Assembly (NCBI GenBank): GCA_003648245.1
Contig: QMOO01000001.1
Coordinates: forward strand, 1-38,649
Length of the DNA: 38,649 bases
Reading direction: 5' to 3'
From: Caldisericota bacterium
Lineage (GTDB): Bacteria; Caldisericota; Caldisericia; B22-G15
In this document: piece after piece, positions 35,306-38,649 of the stretch
How positions within the stretch are numbered: position 1 is the stretch's first letter
Layout of the letters: every line of letters starts with the position of its first letter
Notes under the pieces: model-generated
The model's database searches: none
The model's input: only the letters and a program-made list of their open reading frames with translations
Told to the model about the DNA's origin: nothing
Translations under genes and position numbers: made by a program

Positions 35306-37168
35306 TTAAATCTTTATATTCCATTTAGAGATAAGTCTATACACAGTAGGTCTTGAAACTCGTAATATCTTTGCTGTTTTAGAAATATTCCAGTTTGTTT
35401 CTCTTAATGCCTTTAAGAGCGTGGCTTTCTTTACCTCTTCTATTGATTGTACATCTGTTTTTGATGAAAGCACTTCTTCAGGTAGATATCTTTCGTCAAG
35501 TGTCTCCCCCTCACATATATTTAATGCTCTCTCGATTATATTCTCCAGCTCCCTTACATTACCAGGAAAGTCATATTTTAAAAGCGGTTTTAGAAATGAA
35601 TCATCTATTTTTATTTTTCTCTTTTGAAGTTTCTGAGAGAGCTTTCCTACGAAATGTTTTACAAGGAGAGGTATATCTTCTTTTCTCTCTCTCAAGGGAG
35701 GTATCTTTATCTGAATAACGTTTAGTCTATGGTAGAGATCTTTTCTAAAGTTTCCTTTCTCCACCTCAGAAGTCAAATCTCTATTGGAAGCAGCTATAAC
35801 TCTTACATCTACATCTATTGATCTAACTCCTCCAATTCTTGTTACACTTCTATCCTGTAGTACTCGCAAGAGTTTAGACTGGAGACCTACAGGCATCTCT
35901 CCTATTTCATCAAGGAAAACGGTTCCTCCATCTGCAAGCTCAAATTTTCCAGGTCTTCCATTTTTATCTGCTCCTGTGAAGCTTCCAGGTTCATATCCAA
36001 AGAATTCACTTTCTGCAAGTTCTCTTGGAATTGCGCCACAGTTTATAACAACAAATGGACCCCTTCTCCTCATTCCCTCATAATGAATTGCTTGTGCAAA
36101 CATTTCTTTACCTGTCCCCGTTTCTCCAAGAATAAGTACATTGGAGTTAGATTTTGATGCAATTTTTGCTATTCTTATGGCTTCTCTAAACATGCTACTC
36201 TTGCCCACAATGTCCGAAAATCTAAATTTTGCTTTTGCCCCTATATAAGATGTTACAAATTTCCTAACCCTGCTTATTTCTCTAAAGAAGTCAACTACAC
36301 CTACAAATTTCCCATTTTCATTCCTTACGACGACTGCCGTTTTTATAAAATGTAGGGTCCCCATAGATGGACTATTTATGATAAATTCTCTATCTACATA
36401 ACCTTTATGAGTTTTATAAACCGACAAAATAACAGGAGTAAAATCAACTACATCGCCTACAAATTTACCTACAGCTTTATTGGGATCTATACGTAAGATA
36501 TCAGCAGCTCTTTCATTCATGTAGAGAATTTTCGCGTTCTCATCGAGACACAAAACTCCATCCTTTATTCCTTCACTTATAATATCAAGATATTTTTTCG
36601 AAAGCTTTAAATTTTCTGTAGTTTCTCTCCACATAACCTCCTTTTCTACTGCTTCTGCAAGGGAAGAAACTACAGCTAATGCGTAATCTGGGTAATTACT
36701 TACCTTTGATGAAAGAGAGATTACACCGTATATACTTCCTTTTAAATTGTGAACTGGAGCTGCAGCACATGCCCATTCTTTTAATTCATCTAAATAGTGT
36801 TCTTCTCCAACTACTTCTATAGCTGTGTCATGACTAATTGAGAGGTTTATAGCAGTTGTTCCAAAAAAATCTTTCTTTACAATGACACCTTCTCTTAAAA
36901 TTCTTTCACCACTATTATTTTCACCACTATTACGGGGTAGTACTTCAAGAACAACACTGTCAGAATCTACGAAAGAGATGTATAAGTTTTTTTTATTTAA
37001 TTTTGAGAGAAAGTTTTCCATTAAAGAGATAACGGAGGAGAGCCATATTCTATTTTTAGACCTTCTTTCACTCAATTCCTTTGGGGAGATTCTTGAAATT
37101 TTTAGCCTCTTTATACCTCTTGTCTTCATTTCCCTCCAGGAATCCATTATTTCTCTCTTTTTAATCAT
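35306..37168 (-). CDS. Sigma-54-dependent transcriptional activator (AcoR-like)
   Basis: A 620-residue enhancer-binding protein. Residues about 40-180 are a GAF-like sensor of the AcoR type, and about 190-300 a PAS domain (DGVLCLDENAKILYMNERAADIL). The AAA+ domain has Walker A GETGTGKE (K354), the sigma-54 contact loop written GSFTGA (395-400) instead of GAFTGA, Walker B GGTVFLDEIGEM and the VRVIAASNRDL and LYHRLNV stretches. A Fis-type helix-turn-helix ends the protein (NISKTAKILRVSRPTVYRLI). There is no receiver domain, so it senses a small molecule directly. ATG 37168 has AGGAGG about 12 bases upstream. The target is almost certainly the sigma-54 promoter 150 bases downstream. Confidence 0.95.
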   Translation of the reverse strand: MIKKREIMDSWREMKTRGIKRLKISRISPKELSERRSKNRIWLSSVISLMENFLSKLNKKNLYISFVDSDSVVLEVLPRNSGENNSGERILREGVIVKKDFFGTTAINLSISHDTAIEVVGEEHYLDELKEWACAAAPVHNLKGSIYGVISLSSKVSNYPDYALAVVSSLAEAVEKEVMWRETTENLKLSKKYLDIISEGIKDGVLCLDENAKILYMNERAADILRIDPNKAVGKFVGDVVDFTPVILSVYKTHKGYVDREFIINSPSMGTLHFIKTAVVVRNENGKFVGVVDFFREISRVRKFVTSYIGAKAKFRFSDIVGKSSMFREAIRIAKIASKSNSNVLILGETGTGKEMFAQAIHYEGMRRRGPFVVINCGAIPRELAESEFFGYEPGSFTGADKNGRPGKFELADGGTVFLDEIGEMPVGLQSKLLRVLQDRSVTRIGGVRSIDVDVRVIAASNRDLTSEVEKGNFRKDLYHRLNVIQIKIPPLRERKEDIPLLVKHFVGKLSQKLQKRKIKIDDSFLKPLLKYDFPGNVRELENIIERALNICEGETLDERYLPEEVLSSKTDVQSIEEVKKATLLKALRETNWNISKTAKILRVSRPTVYRLISKWNIKI

Positions 37169-37184
37169 GATTGCTCAATCCCTC

Positions 37185-37892
37185 CTAATTTATTTCTTTA
37201 ACATAACTAATTTTAAGATAGCGAATAAAATTTTCAAGTATTCTACTTTTCAGTTCATCCATTGATAAAAACTTTAAATCAGTTAAATTTATGACCTTAC
37301 TTCTTACGCTTTTAACAACATTTCTTATGTTTTTTGGATAGTCTTCTTTCCATTTTATGACATTCTTTAATACGCTAATATCGGTGTTCACAAGCATAGA
37401 TGCATGATAAAGGAATGCATTTCCTTTAATAGCCATTGCAGAACCCAGTATCTTTTTTTCTCCCACAAAGATGGAATTTCTTACTCCAATGCGAGCATTT
37501 ATACCAAAGCTCTTTATGCTCTCCAGAATTATTTCTGTGATTCCTTTTCCCTCTTCATGAAAATATTTTGAGAATAGATGAAAATTTTTACTTTTGCAAA
37601 AAGTTATATTTAGAGTTCCTTCATCGTGATAAACTGTTCCACCACCTGTAAATCTTCTTATAATTGGTATATTTTTACTTTTAATATAGTCTATATTTAC
37701 CTCATATTCCTCCTTTTGAAATTTGCCTATAACAACACACGAGTTGTTTCTCCAAAAACGTAGTACAAATGTATCATCATTACACATCTTAAGAATCTCT
37801 CTTTCCTTTTCGAAATTTTTATAAACATTGAGGGAGTTTGAATTTATTAGAATTAGTTTATTTTTTCTTTGAGTGGGGATGGAAGTTTTCAT
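37185..37892 (-). CDS. lplA: Lipoate-protein ligase A
   Basis: A 235-residue ligase that activates lipoate with ATP and attaches it to the lysine of lipoyl domains, here probably that of the E2 protein. It shows RRFTGGGTVYHDEGTLN (RRxxGGGxVYHD motif, from residue 79), the catalytic lysine K147 in GEKKILGSA, and LYHASMLVNTD. The C-terminal accessory domain of E. coli LplA is reduced to a short tail, so this is a short form that may need a partner or act on lipoyl-AMP. The ATG has AAGGAT just upstream, although the gene overlaps the recombinase by 35 bases. It lies 16 bases before the sigma-54 activator. Confidence 0.92.
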   Translation of the reverse strand: MKTSIPTQRKNKLILINSNSLNVYKNFEKEREILKMCNDDTFVLRFWRNNSCVVIGKFQKEEYEVNIDYIKSKNIPIIRRFTGGGTVYHDEGTLNITFCKSKNFHLFSKYFHEEGKGITEIILESIKSFGINARIGVRNSIFVGEKKILGSAMAIKGNAFLYHASMLVNTDISVLKNVIKWKEDYPKNIRNVVKSVRSKVINLTDLKFLSMDELKSRILENFIRYLKISYVKEIN

Positions 37893-38649
37893 ATATCCTT
37901 TTTAAATTCTCCTTGGTAAGATGAGTGTATATCTGTGTGGTAGAAAGTTTTGAGTGTCCGAGCAATTCCTGAACACTCCTTAAATCTGCTCCTCCTGTTA
38001 AAAGGTGAGTTGCAAAGGTGTGTCTTAAAGTATGGGGAGTTACATTCTTATCCGGAACAACTCTTTTAGAATACTTTTTTATTACAAGTCTTATACCTCT
38101 ATCTGTTAATGGCTTACCATTCCTATTTAAGAATAGATACCCGTTTGTCTTTCTCCTTCTTTTTAAATACTCCTTCAGGAGAGTCGAGAGTTGTTCAGGT
38201 AAGAATACAATCCTTTCTTTTTTACCTTTACCAAAGACTTTTACCTCCCCTCTCTTCAAATCAAGATGAGAAACTTTTATTGATATAAGCTCAGAAACCC
38301 TCACACCTGTAGAGTAAAGAAAGAGGATAATTAGTTTATCCCTTAATCCCAATAGAGTTTTAGAATCCGGAGCATTAATTAGTTTCACTATTTCTTCCTC
38401 TGTAAGAAATACAGGCAGTTTCTTTTCTACTCTCGGGAGTTCCACCATGAGAAAAGGATTTTTCTTTATGTAACCTTCTTTCGTGAGAAATCTAAAGAAA
38501 CTTCTTATTCCAGATATTTTTCTTGCAATACTTTTTCTTGTTAAGTTTCTTTCCCTTAATTCAAACAAAAATTTTCTTAAGTTATCTCTGTTTACTGTAT
38601 CAAAGTTAAGATTATTTTTCTTTAAAAAATCAATAAAATCAAGTATATC
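37858..38649 (-). CDS. Tyrosine recombinase (XerC/XerD type), 5' end outside window
   Basis: The frame is open to the window edge, giving 263 residues without a start. The N-terminal SAM-like DNA-binding domain begins mid-way (FIDFLKKNNLNF, then RKISGIRSFFRFLTKEGYI). The catalytic domain has arginine I in STGVRVSELISI, the beta-hairpin lysine in FGKGKKERIVFL, HTLRHTFATHLL (H-x-x-R), LGHSKLSTTQIYTH with the second histidine and the nucleophilic tyrosine. All catalytic residues are intact. About 30-45 residues are probably missing. Chromosome dimer resolution is the usual role, though a mobile-element integrase of the same size is possible. No attachment site or other mobile gene is seen nearby. 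Confidence 0.93.
   Translation of the reverse strand, partial: DILDFIDFLKKNNLNFDTVNRDNLRKFLFELRERNLTRKSIARKISGIRSFFRFLTKEGYIKKNPFLMVELPRVEKKLPVFLTEEEIVKLINAPDSKTLLGLRDKLIILFLYSTGVRVSELISIKVSHLDLKRGEVKVFGKGKKERIVFLPEQLSTLLKEYLKRRRKTNGYLFLNRNGKPLTDRGIRLVIKKYSKRVVPDKNVTPHTLRHTFATHLLTGGADLRSVQELLGHSKLSTTQIYTHLTKENLKRIYENFHPHSKKK

Noticed and set aside
37858..38649. Recombinase as a sign of an integrated mobile element
   Set aside because: The protein is XerC/D-like and its neighbours are metabolic; no attachment repeats, toxin, phage or transfer genes are in the window.

Overview
The window looks like a stretch of an AT-rich bacterial chromosome, probably from a thermophilic anaerobe. Arginine is mostly AGA/AGG, lysine, glutamate and isoleucine are abundant, tRNA stems are almost all G:C, genes overlap or abut, and Shine-Dalgarno sites are strong (AGGAGG/AAGGAGGTG). 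A V/A-type rather than F-type ATPase, a TRAP carboxylate transporter, a molybdenum hydroxylase and a fused DHH-CBS-nucleotidyltransferase fit deep-branching groups such as Caldiserica, Dictyoglomi or Atribacteria. That placement is a guess; no marker in the window fixes the taxon. There is no gap over 300 bases without a gene, no CRISPR array, no insertion sequence and no obvious broken gene.

Region 1 (1-10828, + strand): the 3' part of tRNA-Pro(GGG), then tRNA-Pro(CGG), then, with its ribosome-binding site touching the tRNA CCA end, a PLP amino-acid decarboxylase, a lipid kinase and a complete V-type ATPase set (stalk coiled coil, I, K, E, C, F, A, B, D). The K-ring carries the residues known to bind Na+ in Enterococcus hirae. 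A perfect 12-bp hairpin ends this operon and also serves the convergent operon.

Region 2 (10848-19811, - strand): one tightly packed nine-gene operon read from a promoter near 19877-19907: CstA-type transporter, 92-aa unknown, ArsA/Get3-like ATPase, MIP18-like small protein, membrane-anchored unknown, phosphofructokinase, molybdenum hydroxylase large and small subunits, and a cytosine-deaminase-like amidohydrolase. The CstA/92-aa/ArsA/MIP18/213-aa block is the best candidate for an undescribed functional unit.

Region 3 (19956-29081, + strand): a ferritin-like diiron protein, then tyrS-hisS-aspS, the DHH-CBS-tRNA nucleotidyltransferase, a site-2-type protease and HflX, with most genes overlapping.

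Region 4 (29084-38649, - strand): a partial tyrosine recombinase, lipoate ligase and a sigma-54 activator, followed by a near-perfect sigma-54 promoter driving acetoin-dehydrogenase-like E1alpha, E1beta and E2 and probably a TRAP transporter (dctP, dctQ, dctM). The likely logic is that the activator senses a small molecule, the transporter imports a substrate, the complex oxidises a 2-oxo acid or acetoin, and the ligase supplies lipoyl groups to E2. No E3 (dihydrolipoyl dehydrogenase) gene is in the window.
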